Source of the DNA: Myroides sp. JBRI-B21084
GTDB lineage: Bacteria > Bacteroidota > Bacteroidia > Flavobacteriales > Flavobacteriaceae
Direction of reading: 5' to 3'
Length of the DNA stretch: 64,000 nt
Assembly: GCF_030545015.1 (NCBI RefSeq)
Contig: NZ_CP120653.1
Coordinates: 2,356,001 to 2,420,000, forward strand
Part shown: in pieces, positions 25,865 to 34,670 of the stretch
How the letters are laid out: each line of letters starts with the position of its first letter
How positions within the stretch are numbered: position 1 is the stretch's first letter
Notes under the pieces: model-generated
Seen by the model: the letters and a program-made list of their open reading frames with translations, nothing else
The model's database searches: none
Told to the model about the DNA's origin: nothing
Position numbers and translations under genes: made by a program

Positions 25865-26815
25865 ATGAAAGAAATTGCAATTATTGTTCCTGTTTATAAC
25901 GAAGAATTAAGTATTCCGGTGTTTTTTAATGAATTTGTAAAATTTTCAAACAAATTACAAAACGTACATTACAAGGCAAATGTTTTGTTTGTGAACGATG
26001 GAAGCACCGATAGAACTGCTGAAGTTTTAACAGAATTTATTAACCAAACCCCTAACAGCAGCGCATTGTTTTTATCGCGTAATTTTGGTAAAGAGGCCGC
26101 TTTATTTGCTGGTTTAGAACATGCACAAAGCGATTTAATAATACCAATGGATGTTGATTTACAAGACCCCTTTGAGCTGATTTTTGAAATGATAAAAGCT
26201 TATGAACAAGGCGCCGATGTGGTTTTAGCACAACGAAGTAATCGTGCTTCGGATACTTTTTTAAAACGTTTATCGGCTCAGTGGTTTTACAAGTTAAACA
26301 ATAAAATGTCTGCCCTGAAACTTCAGGAAAACGTAGGCGATTTTAGATTAATGACCAAGCAAGTAGTTGATGAAATTGTGCAACTGCAAGAAAACCAATT
26401 GTTTATGAAAGGTTTGATGAGTTGGGTTGGGTTTAAAACTACACAAATAACTTATACACGCCCAGCGCGTTTAAACGGTAAAACTAAATTTAATTATTTA
26501 AAATTGTGGAACTTAGCTGTTGAAGGTATTACATCGTTTTCAACATTACCATTAAAAGTTTGGACGTATTTTGGAACTTTCGTTGCCTTTGTTTCGTTTT
26601 TGTACGGTTTAAAAATTATTATAGAAAAACTGTTTTTCGGAATTGCAGCATCGGGATACGCATCGCTAATGGTTGCTATTTTGTTTTTTGGTGGGGTGCA
26701 ATTAATTGGTATTGGCGTTTTAGGCGAATATTTAGGTAGAACGTATCTTGAAACCAAACGCCGCCCACGATATATTATTAAAAATCAAATTCAAAATAAA
26801 GAGAATAATGTTTAA
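25865..26815 (+). CDS. GtrB-like polyprenyl-phosphate glycosyltransferase (GT2)
   Basis: 316 residues. The GT2 catalytic domain has IIVPVYNEE, FVNDGSTDRT and the DVDLQDP metal/nucleotide motif (about 95-101). Two C-terminal membrane helices (about 225-250, 262-288) and an end motif GEYLGRTYLETKRRP are typical of GtrB/DPMS-type enzymes that load a sugar onto undecaprenyl phosphate. It overlaps the next gene by 8 nt. No GtrA flippase gene is adjacent. Start chosen at the ATG downstream of the promoter box. Confidence 0.88.
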   Translation: MKEIAIIVPVYNEELSIPVFFNEFVKFSNKLQNVHYKANVLFVNDGSTDRTAEVLTEFINQTPNSSALFLSRNFGKEAALFAGLEHAQSDLIIPMDVDLQDPFELIFEMIKAYEQGADVVLAQRSNRASDTFLKRLSAQWFYKLNNKMSALKLQENVGDFRLMTKQVVDEIVQLQENQLFMKGLMSWVGFKTTQITYTRPARLNGKTKFNYLKLWNLAVEGITSFSTLPLKVWTYFGTFVAFVSFLYGLKIIIEKLFFGIAASGYASLMVAILFFGGVQLIGIGVLGEYLGRTYLETKRRPRYIIKNQIQNKENNV

Positions 26816-28349
26816 AAATACTCTCATTCTAAAAAAAGTAAATCAATTTATAAACACCATTAAAAGCAATAAAACCTTTATTTTTTTAGTTGCGGCGGTT
26901 TGCTTGCTTTATTTGTTGCCTATTATTTTAGCAAATACTTTATATGTTGATGATTTAAACCGTATGGTTGAAGGCTATAACTGGGAGCACGACGGCCGTT
27001 TTGGCAGTTCGTTTGTAATGCATTTGCTAAGTTTTCAGCGCGAAATTGTTTTTAGTTTGTATCCGTTTTCAAACATTGTTAGCACTTTTATTTTAGCGTT
27101 ATCGGGTTTTTTGTTCAGTTATGCTATTGGTGTACGCAATAAAACCCAGTTATTTGTTGGTAGTTTGCTTTTAACTACTTGTCCGTTTGTTTTAGAAATT
27201 TTAATTTATAGGTTCGATTGCATTCCAATTAGCTTGTCTTTTCTATGTGTTGTAGTGCCATTTTTGTTTTATCAACATAAAAAAACATTCTTCATTACAT
27301 CTGTTTTTGCATTGCTTTTAAGTTTGAGTTTTTATCAAACCACAGCACTATCGTATTGTATTATTTTATGCTTTTTTTTAATTAAAGATGTTTGGACAAA
27401 TCAGTTCAAGTCGTTTTTTTATAAAGGTATTTTAGCTTTTATTGCCTTTGTTTTAGGCTTTTTAGGATACCAATTTATAGTGAAACTTTTAAAAATGGAA
27501 TTGTTGAAAGATGGCAGGGGAAGTTTTGTTTTTAAAGATGAAAATTTGCGAATGGTTTTTGAAGATCGCTTTAACGGTTTAAAAGAATTAGTAGGTGCTT
27601 TAATAAACACAAGTTATCAATATACCTTGTATTTTTTGCTGCTTTTTGCTGTAATTGCCTTGTTTTTTTATGCTAAAACAAATTATAAAAAGCACTTAAA
27701 CCGCATGTTGCCAGTAAAAATTTTAATTACAACGGCACTTTTAGGTAGTATTTTACTATTTGTTGCGGGTATAAATATGGTAGTTTACGAACCGCGATGG
27801 GTACCACGTGGTATGATTGGGTGGGCATTTGCCATGTATGCTTTTTATTTTTTAATTGTAATAAATAAAGCATCGGTTTTAAAAAACATTTGGTTGGTAA
27901 CTGCTTTTACACCTTTAATTTATTATTCGTTTTTGATATCATCGCAATTAGGTATGTATATTAAAAACCAAGACGATTTTTCTGATTTTATTATCAATAT
28001 GGTGTCGCCTAAATTAATTGCGTACGAAAATGTAAAAGTAACCGAACACAAACGCATTAAATTAGTAATAAAAGGCACCATAAAAAAGGCACACCGAAAC
28101 AATACGGTTAATAACAATACAATGCCTATTGTTAATAAATTAGCACCTGTTTACGAAAATAAAGATTGGGGTTGGGGTATTATTAGAATGAATAAATTTA
28201 ACAACATTGCCAGCGAATATATTGGCGGTGCTAAACGCGAAGAAATTATTGCAAATAGGAACAGTTACCCAATTATCGACAGAAATATTTATTATACCCT
28301 TCGCCTTAAAAACGATGTAGCTATTATTGATTTTGATAATGAAGATTAA
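26808..28349 (+). CDS. GtrII-type membrane glucosyltransferase
   Basis: 513 residues from ATG 26808, which overlaps the preceding stop by 8 nt. About ten to eleven hydrophobic segments span residues ~20-395, with a soluble basic C-terminal region (about 410-513). The first periplasmic loop contains YVDDLNRMVEGYNWEHDGRF, the DD...R.....DGR pattern of the GtrII (Glucos_trans_II) family, which transfers glucose from lipid carrier to surface glycan. With the GtrB-like gene it forms a glycan-modification pair. Actual acceptor unknown. Confidence 0.8.
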   Translation: MFKNTLILKKVNQFINTIKSNKTFIFLVAAVCLLYLLPIILANTLYVDDLNRMVEGYNWEHDGRFGSSFVMHLLSFQREIVFSLYPFSNIVSTFILALSGFLFSYAIGVRNKTQLFVGSLLLTTCPFVLEILIYRFDCIPISLSFLCVVVPFLFYQHKKTFFITSVFALLLSLSFYQTTALSYCIILCFFLIKDVWTNQFKSFFYKGILAFIAFVLGFLGYQFIVKLLKMELLKDGRGSFVFKDENLRMVFEDRFNGLKELVGALINTSYQYTLYFLLLFAVIALFFYAKTNYKKHLNRMLPVKILITTALLGSILLFVAGINMVVYEPRWVPRGMIGWAFAMYAFYFLIVINKASVLKNIWLVTAFTPLIYYSFLISSQLGMYIKNQDDFSDFIINMVSPKLIAYENVKVTEHKRIKLVIKGTIKKAHRNNTVNNNTMPIVNKLAPVYENKDWGWGIIRMNKFNNIASEYIGGAKREEIIANRNSYPIIDRNIYYTLRLKNDVAIIDFDNED

Positions 28350-28419
28350 CACTTTTTTTTGATTGTGTTAAAAAGTTTGTTATATTTAAAAGATAATTTA
28401 TTAAATAAACTGATTGATA

Positions 28420-28863
28420 ATGAAAAAAATAATCGTAATTATGATGCTTATGGTGGGGGCCGTAAGTATGGCGCAAGAAAAAAGTAATTCATCTTTTGAA
28501 AACTCTAAAGATTACCAAGAGTTGTTAAGTTTTTACAAAAAAACAATGGAATCGGGCAAACAATTGGAAATTGATTTATTACAAAAAGAATATCTAAACA
28601 AATTCGGTCAAAACAATTTTAAAGAAATGAATGATTCTGGTTTGTCAATGGGTGAATGGTTGGAAATAAATCTAAAAAAAACAAATTTTAAATCGATTGA
28701 AGAAGCAAGCTCTTTTATTGAAAAAATTGCTAATTTAGATGCAGAACTTAAAGAACAACGAAGTTATATTTTACCCATTTTTTCAAGATTAAGTAAAGAA
28801 GTTGGAACTGCTAAATTATTTAAAAAAATTAGTGAAGATTTAAAAACCGAAATTGAACTATAA
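28420..28863 (+). CDS. small secreted protein of unknown function
   Basis: 147 residues with a signal peptide (MKKIIVIMMLMVGAVSMAQ); start at ATG 28420 rather than the in-frame TTG 6 nt upstream. The mature part is highly charged and helical (KDYQELLSFYKK, ELKEQRSYI). Not recognised. It is followed by a repeat element and appears monocistronic. Confidence 0.6.
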   Translation: MKKIIVIMMLMVGAVSMAQEKSNSSFENSKDYQELLSFYKKTMESGKQLEIDLLQKEYLNKFGQNNFKEMNDSGLSMGEWLEINLKKTNFKSIEEASSFIEKIANLDAELKEQRSYILPIFSRLSKEVGTAKLFKKISEDLKTEIEL

Positions 28864-28870
28864 ACAAAAT

Positions 28871-28999
28871 AGGCTGTCCGAAAAGACAGCCTATTTGTCA
28901 TTTCGCACTTGATGCGAAATCGCATACTTTTGATTTATAAAGTATTATGAGAAGCTGAATCAAGTTCAGCTTGACAAGCAGACCTTTTTCTGACAGCCT
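28871..28999. mobile_element. MITE-like or dispersed repeat element with terminal inverted repeats
   Basis: The ends AGGCTGTCCGAAAA (28871-28884) and TTTTCTGACAGCCT (28986-28999) are inverted repeats matching at 13 of 14 bases. Inside are three more palindromes: GACAGCCT completing a terminator-like hairpin (28868-28895), ATTTCGC/GCGAAAT (28900-28920) and AAGCTGAA/TTCAGCTT (28952-28972). There is no reading frame. The left hairpin may also terminate the upstream gene. Confidence 0.55.
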
Positions 29000-29026
29000 C
29001 TTTTTTTTATGAATTAAAACAGTTGT

Positions 29027-29875
29027 TTAAAACAATTTTTCTTTTATTTTTTTCCAACGGTATTTACGTATAAATTGTGCTTGTTCGGGTGTTACTAATA
29101 AAGTAGTTTTGCTTTGTTTTGCTTTAAAATAACCTACTAAATAATCAATAAAAAGCAATGGTTTTTGCTTGCGTAAAGCTAATTTTAAGCTTGCAACAGC
29201 AGTAATTAAAAAACCGTAACCTAATCTGTAAAATGCTTGGCCTTGTTTATAACGCGCAGCTTTGTTGTAAGTTGCACCGGTTGGTTTTAAATGTTTTACT
29301 TTTAAATCGGGTAGCGTAATTATTTGCCATTGGTAGTATTTACACAATAATTCGTCAACCGTATCCCAACCCATAGCTTTTTTTAAGCCACCAATTTGTT
29401 TAAAACACGCTTTGCGGTAAGCTTTAAAAGCCCCGCGAATATGGTCTTTATCGGTTAAATTTTCTAAAATCCACTCGCCATTTTGTTCAATATACGCAAA
29501 ACCACCCACCATACCAATTTGGACGTTTTGGTTAAAAGTTTCAATAATTCGTTCAAAATAATTGGTAGGTAAAATTAAATCGGCGTCTAATTTTACTATA
29601 ATATCGTAATTATCGTCAATTGTTTCAAATCCTCTATAAAAAGCGTTAATAACTTTGCTTCCGGGTAAATGTTTGTTTTCAGATTTATTAAAAACTTGTG
29701 TAATAAAAGGGTGTTTTTCTTCAAAAACACTTACAATTTCAGCAGTTTTATCGGTAGAATTATCATTAACTACCACAATTTTATTAGGTACAACGGTTTG
29801 TTGCACCAATGATTGTAAAGTTTGTGCAATAAAAGCTTCTTCGTTATAAGTGGGTATAATGCAATAAACGTTCAT
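29027..29875 (-). CDS. glycosyltransferase family 2
   Basis: 282 residues: N-terminal IIPTYNEE, VVNDNSTDKT and the DAD motif (KLDADL) of GT2 enzymes, then a conserved GWDTVDELL-like acceptor segment. No clear membrane helix. It probably adds a sugar to a surface glycan or protein. One nucleotide separates it from the upstream methyltransferase gene, so they are co-transcribed. Confidence 0.87.
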   Translation of the reverse strand: MNVYCIIPTYNEEAFIAQTLQSLVQQTVVPNKIVVVNDNSTDKTAEIVSVFEEKHPFITQVFNKSENKHLPGSKVINAFYRGFETIDDNYDIIVKLDADLILPTNYFERIIETFNQNVQIGMVGGFAYIEQNGEWILENLTDKDHIRGAFKAYRKACFKQIGGLKKAMGWDTVDELLCKYYQWQIITLPDLKVKHLKPTGATYNKAARYKQGQAFYRLGYGFLITAVASLKLALRKQKPLLFIDYLVGYFKAKQSKTTLLVTPEQAQFIRKYRWKKIKEKLF

Positions 29876-29876
29876 G

Positions 29877-30398
29877 TTATATTTTTTCGGCTAAAATCAT
29901 GTAATAGCGCGGGGTGAATTTGCGCAAAAATGGTCTAATACCAATTTTGTTTACTGTATGTGCCCATTTTTTACGTGCTGTAATTTTATAACCGCATTTT
30001 TCAATCAGCCAATCTAATTGCCAATCTTCAAATTCGTGGTAATGTCTATCGCGCATATCAGTTTTACTGCGATAAGCAGTAGAAAACCATAAACGCAACG
30101 GTACCGAAATTACAATTTTATTTGCTTTACAATTCTTTAGTACGGTGTAAGGATTTAGCAAATGTTCAAAAATTTCGAATGCGGTTAATACATTGTAATT
30201 GTTATTTATTAGTGCCGTTTGGTCGTTGTCTAAATCTTCGCCATTGGTGTTTTGTACGTTAAAACCTTCGTTTTTCATTAAAGTACTCAAAGGGTTTTGT
30301 TCGCCTAAATCTAAAATGGTATCATTTGTAGAAAGATGTTCTTTTAAAAAATCTATTGTAATTTTAAAACGCTTTTTTGGATAGGTTTTTTCGTACAT
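29877..30398 (-). CDS. class I SAM-dependent methyltransferase-like protein
   Basis: 173 residues, short for the fold. A motif I-like ILDLGEQNPLS (about 20-30), the acidic end of strand 2 (NGEDL) and FEIFEHLLNP (about 74-83) fit Methyltransf_11/23-type enzymes. The glycine-rich loop is weak. It ends in a basic region with two Trp. It likely modifies a sugar or lipid with the linked glycosyltransferase. It diverges from the flippase gene, with 75 nt between. Confidence 0.7.
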   Translation of the reverse strand: MYEKTYPKKRFKITIDFLKEHLSTNDTILDLGEQNPLSTLMKNEGFNVQNTNGEDLDNDQTALINNNYNVLTAFEIFEHLLNPYTVLKNCKANKIVISVPLRLWFSTAYRSKTDMRDRHYHEFEDWQLDWLIEKCGYKITARKKWAHTVNKIGIRPFLRKFTPRYYMILAEKI

Positions 30399-30452
30399 AA
30401 CTAAAAATTTAGATTGGTAAAAGTAATTAAAATCAATTTAAAGATTAACGAT

Positions 30453-30460
30453 TATATTTG
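30453..30460 (+). promoter_or_regulatory. -7 box of the flippase gene; decides its start
   Basis: TATATTTG (TAnnTTTG) lies 13 nt upstream of ATG 30474 and downstream of the longer in-frame TTG at 30414. Translation therefore starts at the ATG. Confidence 0.55.
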
Positions 30461-30473
30461 TAAAAAATCTACA

Positions 30474-31934
30474 ATGAACAACCGTTTTTCTAGCAAACAG
30501 GCTTTATGGTTTACGCTAATAAATTATTTTGGCGTGCTAATTGGCACGGTTTCTACATTGTTTATTTACCCCAATAATAAAGATTTACTAGGAATTATTG
30601 GTTATATTGATGCTTTTGCACAAATTGTATATCCAATTATGGTGTTGGGTGCATCAACAGCTTTGTTAAACTTTCAACCTAAATTAAATAGCTTTTTACA
30701 ACGAAAATTGTTTACTTACAGCATTTTTTCGGTGTTTTTTATGATTGGTGTTTGTGCTATGGGTGTGTTTTTACTTTATTATTTTAGTGCATTAACCAAC
30801 AAACAATACTTTATTTACGGCTTTTTTATTGCTATTTGCTTGGCTTTTATAGATTTGTTTAAAAGGCAAGCTACTAATTTACAAAAGCTTTCGGTTCCTA
30901 CTTTTTTCGAAAAAATTATACCTAAAATTAGTTTGCCATTCATGTTTGTGCTGGTTTTGTATTTTGGTGTTTCTCCTACAAACGGCTATGTTTTTTATAC
31001 GCTTAGCTTTTTTGCCATTTTATTGGCAGTTTGTATGTATTTGTTTAGATATTTTAAACCGATTTACACATTGCAATTTGTCGATTTATTTCAAGAAATC
31101 TCTAAAAAAAGTTATTATCAATACAGTTTATACGCATTTACAGCAAGTTTAGGATCGTTTTTTGCGTTTAGGATTGATGCTTTTATGATTCCCGAATTCA
31201 TTTCAAATGCTGCTAACGGCGATTTTAAACTAGGTGTAAATTTGGCAAATGCGTTAATGATTCCTGCTACCGGAGTTTTTGCGTTATACAGTCCGTTTAT
31301 TTCGCAATCGTTAAAAAATAACGATTTTACAGTTTTAAAAGTTAAATATATAAACGTTGCCAAAAACCTTTTTTTTATAGGTATTTTAATGTACGGATGT
31401 GTGCTTTTAGGTATGCACGACTTTTTTAATTTATTGCCAACGGGTCAAAAATTACTACCTGTTTTACCTATTTTATATATTTTAGGTGGTAATGTGGTTT
31501 TAAATATGGCAACTAGTTTTAATACCGAAATTATTGCGTATTCTGTTTTTTACCGTTTTAATTTAATTGCCATTTTAAGTTTAGCACTAATTAATATAGG
31601 TTTAAATTATTATGTTTTAACACAAACAAGTTATGGAGTGGTAGGTGTTGCATGGGCATCTTTTTTTGCAATGTTTGTGTTTAATTTAGTGAAGTTAATT
31701 TTTATCTATTTAAAATTTAATATGTTGCCAATAGATAAAGTTTATATAAAAACGGTGCTAACTAGCCTTGTTTTTTTGTTGATTGCGTATTTTGTGCCCA
31801 ATCATTTTTTAGGCGCCTATACTTTTGTACTTAAATGCAGTTTTTTTGTACTTGCCTTTTCAGCATTTATTTATGTAAAAGGATGGGTGCCCGAATTGAA
31901 TAACATGCTTTTAAAAGTTAGAAAATTATTTTAA
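30474..31934 (+). CDS. Wzx-like oligosaccharide flippase
   Basis: 486 residues with about 14 hydrophobic segments spread over the whole length, in the MOP/polysaccharide-biosynthesis exporter pattern; an amphipathic N terminus (NNRFSSKQALWFTLINYFGVLIG) is typical. It should flip lipid-linked glycans across the inner membrane. It stands beside glycosyltransferase and methyltransferase genes on the opposite strand. Start set by the promoter box upstream. Confidence 0.82.
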   Translation: MNNRFSSKQALWFTLINYFGVLIGTVSTLFIYPNNKDLLGIIGYIDAFAQIVYPIMVLGASTALLNFQPKLNSFLQRKLFTYSIFSVFFMIGVCAMGVFLLYYFSALTNKQYFIYGFFIAICLAFIDLFKRQATNLQKLSVPTFFEKIIPKISLPFMFVLVLYFGVSPTNGYVFYTLSFFAILLAVCMYLFRYFKPIYTLQFVDLFQEISKKSYYQYSLYAFTASLGSFFAFRIDAFMIPEFISNAANGDFKLGVNLANALMIPATGVFALYSPFISQSLKNNDFTVLKVKYINVAKNLFFIGILMYGCVLLGMHDFFNLLPTGQKLLPVLPILYILGGNVVLNMATSFNTEIIAYSVFYRFNLIAILSLALINIGLNYYVLTQTSYGVVGVAWASFFAMFVFNLVKLIFIYLKFNMLPIDKVYIKTVLTSLVFLLIAYFVPNHFLGAYTFVLKCSFFVLAFSAFIYVKGWVPELNNMLLKVRKLF

Positions 31935-32044
31935 ATATTATTCATTTTCATTTACTTACGTTTGATATGTTTATAATATTGGCAAATTAAAATAGGATTT
32001 TTAAACTAATTATAGTTTATTTGATGTTTAAATTGAAAATTACA

Positions 32045-33043
32045 ATGAAAACATACACTATTTTTGAAATTAACGATATTTTAAAGGGAACCATTATAGG
32101 TACAACTTCAAACAATATTACTTCAACCGAAGAACTTACTCGAGCTAAATCGTCGGATATTTCGTTTATAGGTAATAAAAAATACGAAAAATTATGGGCA
32201 ACTTCACAGGCAAGTGTTGCAGTTGTAAATAAAGATATTTCAATTGAACCTGGTGAAAACCGCGCTTTTATTAAAGTTGATAATGCCGATTTAGCCATGA
32301 GTCAAGTTTTAGAACTTTTTGCATCACCAATGCCCGAATTTGCTGTAGATATTCACCCAACCGCTGTGATTGATGCTTCTGCAAAAATTGGTAACGGAGT
32401 TAAAATTGGGGCAGGTTGCTACGTTGGTCCACGTACCGAAATTGGCGATGCTACTATTTTATATCCTAATGTAACTGTTTTAGACGATTGTATAATTGGT
32501 AAGCAAACCGTACTTTGGAGTGGCGTTGTAGTACGCGAACGCAGTAAAATTGGGCATCAATGTATAGTACATCCCAATGCAACTATTGGTGCCGATGGTT
32601 TTGGATTTCGCCCTTGCGCAGAACGCGGCCTAGTTAAAATACCTCAAATTGGCGATGTAGTTATAGGCAATCAAGTTGAAATTGGTGCAAATGCGTGTGT
32701 AGATCGTGGTAAATTTAGTTCAACCATAATTGGCGACGGCTGTAAAATTGATAATTTGGTTCAGATTGGGCATAACAGTGAATTAGGAATGTTTTGTATT
32801 ATGGCCGGAAACAGCGGTTTGGCCGGATCGGTTAAATTGGGTAATGGCGTAATGATTGGTGGAAGTGCATCAATTAAAGACCATACTACTATTGGCGACC
32901 GCGCAGTTATTGGCGCAGGCTCTGGGGTTACAGGCGATGTTGAAGCTGGTAAAACTATGTTGGGTTATCCAGCGTTAGAAGCACGCGATACTTTAAAACA
33001 GTGGGCTATTATGAAACGTTTGCTTAACGAAAGTAAAAAATAG
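32045..33043 (+). CDS. lpxD: LpxD-like UDP-3-O-acylglucosamine N-acyltransferase
   Basis: 332 residues. The N-terminal uridine-binding domain (about 1-95; AKSSDISFIGNKKY) is followed by hexapeptide repeats ((I/V)G..) forming a left-handed beta-helix with IGADGFGFRP, the LpxD active-site region, and QIGHNSELG. It adds the second acyl chain in lipid A synthesis. Start set at ATG 32045; TTG/ATG at 32021/32024 would add a non-conserved stretch. Flavobacteria may carry more than one LpxD-like gene, so it could be a paralog. Confidence 0.85.
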   Translation: MKTYTIFEINDILKGTIIGTTSNNITSTEELTRAKSSDISFIGNKKYEKLWATSQASVAVVNKDISIEPGENRAFIKVDNADLAMSQVLELFASPMPEFAVDIHPTAVIDASAKIGNGVKIGAGCYVGPRTEIGDATILYPNVTVLDDCIIGKQTVLWSGVVVRERSKIGHQCIVHPNATIGADGFGFRPCAERGLVKIPQIGDVVIGNQVEIGANACVDRGKFSSTIIGDGCKIDNLVQIGHNSELGMFCIMAGNSGLAGSVKLGNGVMIGGSASIKDHTTIGDRAVIGAGSGVTGDVEAGKTMLGYPALEARDTLKQWAIMKRLLNESKK

Positions 33044-33065
33044 TAAAACGTTTAAAGTAAATAAA

Positions 33066-33097
33066 AAAAGCCGTTATCAACTTCGATAACGGCTTTT
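33066..33097. terminator. bidirectional terminator
   Basis: 13-bp perfect stem (AAAAGCCGTTATC / GATAACGGCTTTT) between convergent lpxD and pepA, with A and T runs outside. Confidence 0.9.
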
Positions 33098-33110
33098 GGT
33101 TATAAGAAAA

Positions 33111-34499
33111 CTATTTATAGTTTAATAAAAATTCATGTAAAGCGCGAACTCCAGTTCCGGTACCGCCATTGCCTTTATAGTTTTCTGGGGCACTTGTAAA
33201 AGCAGGCCCGGCAATATCAATGTGTACAAACGGTGCTTTTGCAAAATGTTCTAAAAATTTACCAGCTGTAATGGTTCCGGCGGTGCTTCCACCAATATTT
33301 TTTAAATCGGCACAAGTCGATTTTAATTGTTCTTTATAATCGTCCCACAAAGGTAATTGCACCATACGTTCGTAAACTTTTTCGCCCGCATTTAATAAAG
33401 CAGTGTTTACGTTGTTAGAAGCATTACTCATTAAACAAGCGGCACGTGTACCAACTGCAACCAAAGCTGCACCTGTTAATGTAGCTGCGTTAATAATTAA
33501 TTCGGGGTTGTATTTAGTAGCGTAGCTAATTGCATCGGCTAAAATCATACGGCCTTCAGCATCGGTGTTTAATACTTCAACTGTTGTTCCATCCATCATA
33601 GTAATAATGTCACCAGGAGCGTACGCATCGCCACCCGGACGGTTATCAGTTGCAGGAATCAATCCAATAACATGAATGTTTAATTTGTTTAATGCAACCG
33701 CATAAACGGTAGCTGCCATCATTGCCGCGCCACCCATGTCTGATTTCATTAAATCCATTGAGTTTGGTGTAGGTTTTAACGATAAACCACCGGTATCATA
33801 CACAACACCTTTACCTACTAAAACAATGGGTTTTTCGTTAATTGGGTTTGCGGGTTTGTATTCCATAACCGTAAAGGTTGGTGGCTGTATAGACCCTTTG
33901 TTAACGGCAAGTAAACCACCCATTTTTAAGGCTTCAATTTCGGGTTTACGGAAAACTTCTACATGAAAATGTGCTTCGTCGCCAATTTCTTGAATTTCTT
34001 TAGCTAATTGGTTGGCTGTTAGGTACGAATTAGGTTCGTTTACCATATCGCGTGCCCAAAATACAGCTTTAATTACGTTGTTCATTTTGTTGATTTCTTC
34101 GCTAGAAATCTCACCCAACATAAAAATAGCTTCTAAGATATATTCACGTTCATCGGCATCTTTAAAATATTTTAAAAATTGATAGTTTGATAAAGCCAAA
34201 CCTTCGGCCAAAGCCAAAGTAGTTTCGCCATTACCTACAATTGTAATTTCGGTTGCTTTTTTATCTAATTTTTGACGGATATTAAACCCTGCCACACGCA
34301 TTTTTTCTAAGTTGGTTTCTTCTTTTACAAAAAAGTAAAATTGATTGCCGACTTTTATAAAATCTTCTTTGGTTTCTGCTAATTGAAAGGTTTTAAAAGC
34401 CTGGCTAACGTAATCAGGTGTTTGATTATTTAAAGTGGTTTGCCCGTTTACTATAAAAACAAAGGCGTTTCCTTTTAATTCGTGGGTTAATTGTAACAT
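33111..34499 (-). CDS. pepA: leucyl aminopeptidase, M17 family
   Basis: 462 residues. The M17 signature NTDAEGRMILADA lies at about 320-332, preceded by the GKGVVYDTGGLSLKP metal/catalytic Lys segment and SDMGGAA. The less conserved N-terminal domain is normal length. It is a cytoplasmic two-metal aminopeptidase involved in peptide turnover. A minus-strand TACTTTTG box (34529-34522) lies about 22 nt upstream. Confidence 0.93.
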   Translation of the reverse strand: MLQLTHELKGNAFVFIVNGQTTLNNQTPDYVSQAFKTFQLAETKEDFIKVGNQFYFFVKEETNLEKMRVAGFNIRQKLDKKATEITIVGNGETTLALAEGLALSNYQFLKYFKDADEREYILEAIFMLGEISSEEINKMNNVIKAVFWARDMVNEPNSYLTANQLAKEIQEIGDEAHFHVEVFRKPEIEALKMGGLLAVNKGSIQPPTFTVMEYKPANPINEKPIVLVGKGVVYDTGGLSLKPTPNSMDLMKSDMGGAAMMAATVYAVALNKLNIHVIGLIPATDNRPGGDAYAPGDIITMMDGTTVEVLNTDAEGRMILADAISYATKYNPELIINAATLTGAALVAVGTRAACLMSNASNNVNTALLNAGEKVYERMVQLPLWDDYKEQLKSTCADLKNIGGSTAGTITAGKFLEHFAKAPFVHIDIAGPAFTSAPENYKGNGGTGTGVRALHEFLLNYK

Positions 34500-34521
34500 T
34501 GTTTGTTTTTTTATTGAAGTT

Positions 34522-34529
34522 CAAAAGTA
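34522..34529 (-). promoter_or_regulatory. candidate -7 box of pepA
   Basis: Minus-strand TACTTTTG matches TAnnTTTG 22 nt before the start codon. Confidence 0.4.
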
Positions 34530-34640
34530 CGAAATAGCTTTTTCTTTTTTTAACGATTAATATTTTTTTCAAATAAAATAAACAGTAATGTGATTTTTGA
34601 ATAATTTTAAAAACGAATTATTCAACCAAAAATAAACTTC

Positions 34641-34648
34641 TATCTTTG
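34641..34648 (+). promoter_or_regulatory. candidate -7 box of the glutaminase gene
   Basis: TATCTTTG matches TAnnTTTG, 22 nt upstream of the ATG. Confidence 0.45.
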
Positions 34649-34670
34649 AAATATTCTAAAAAAGTACATT

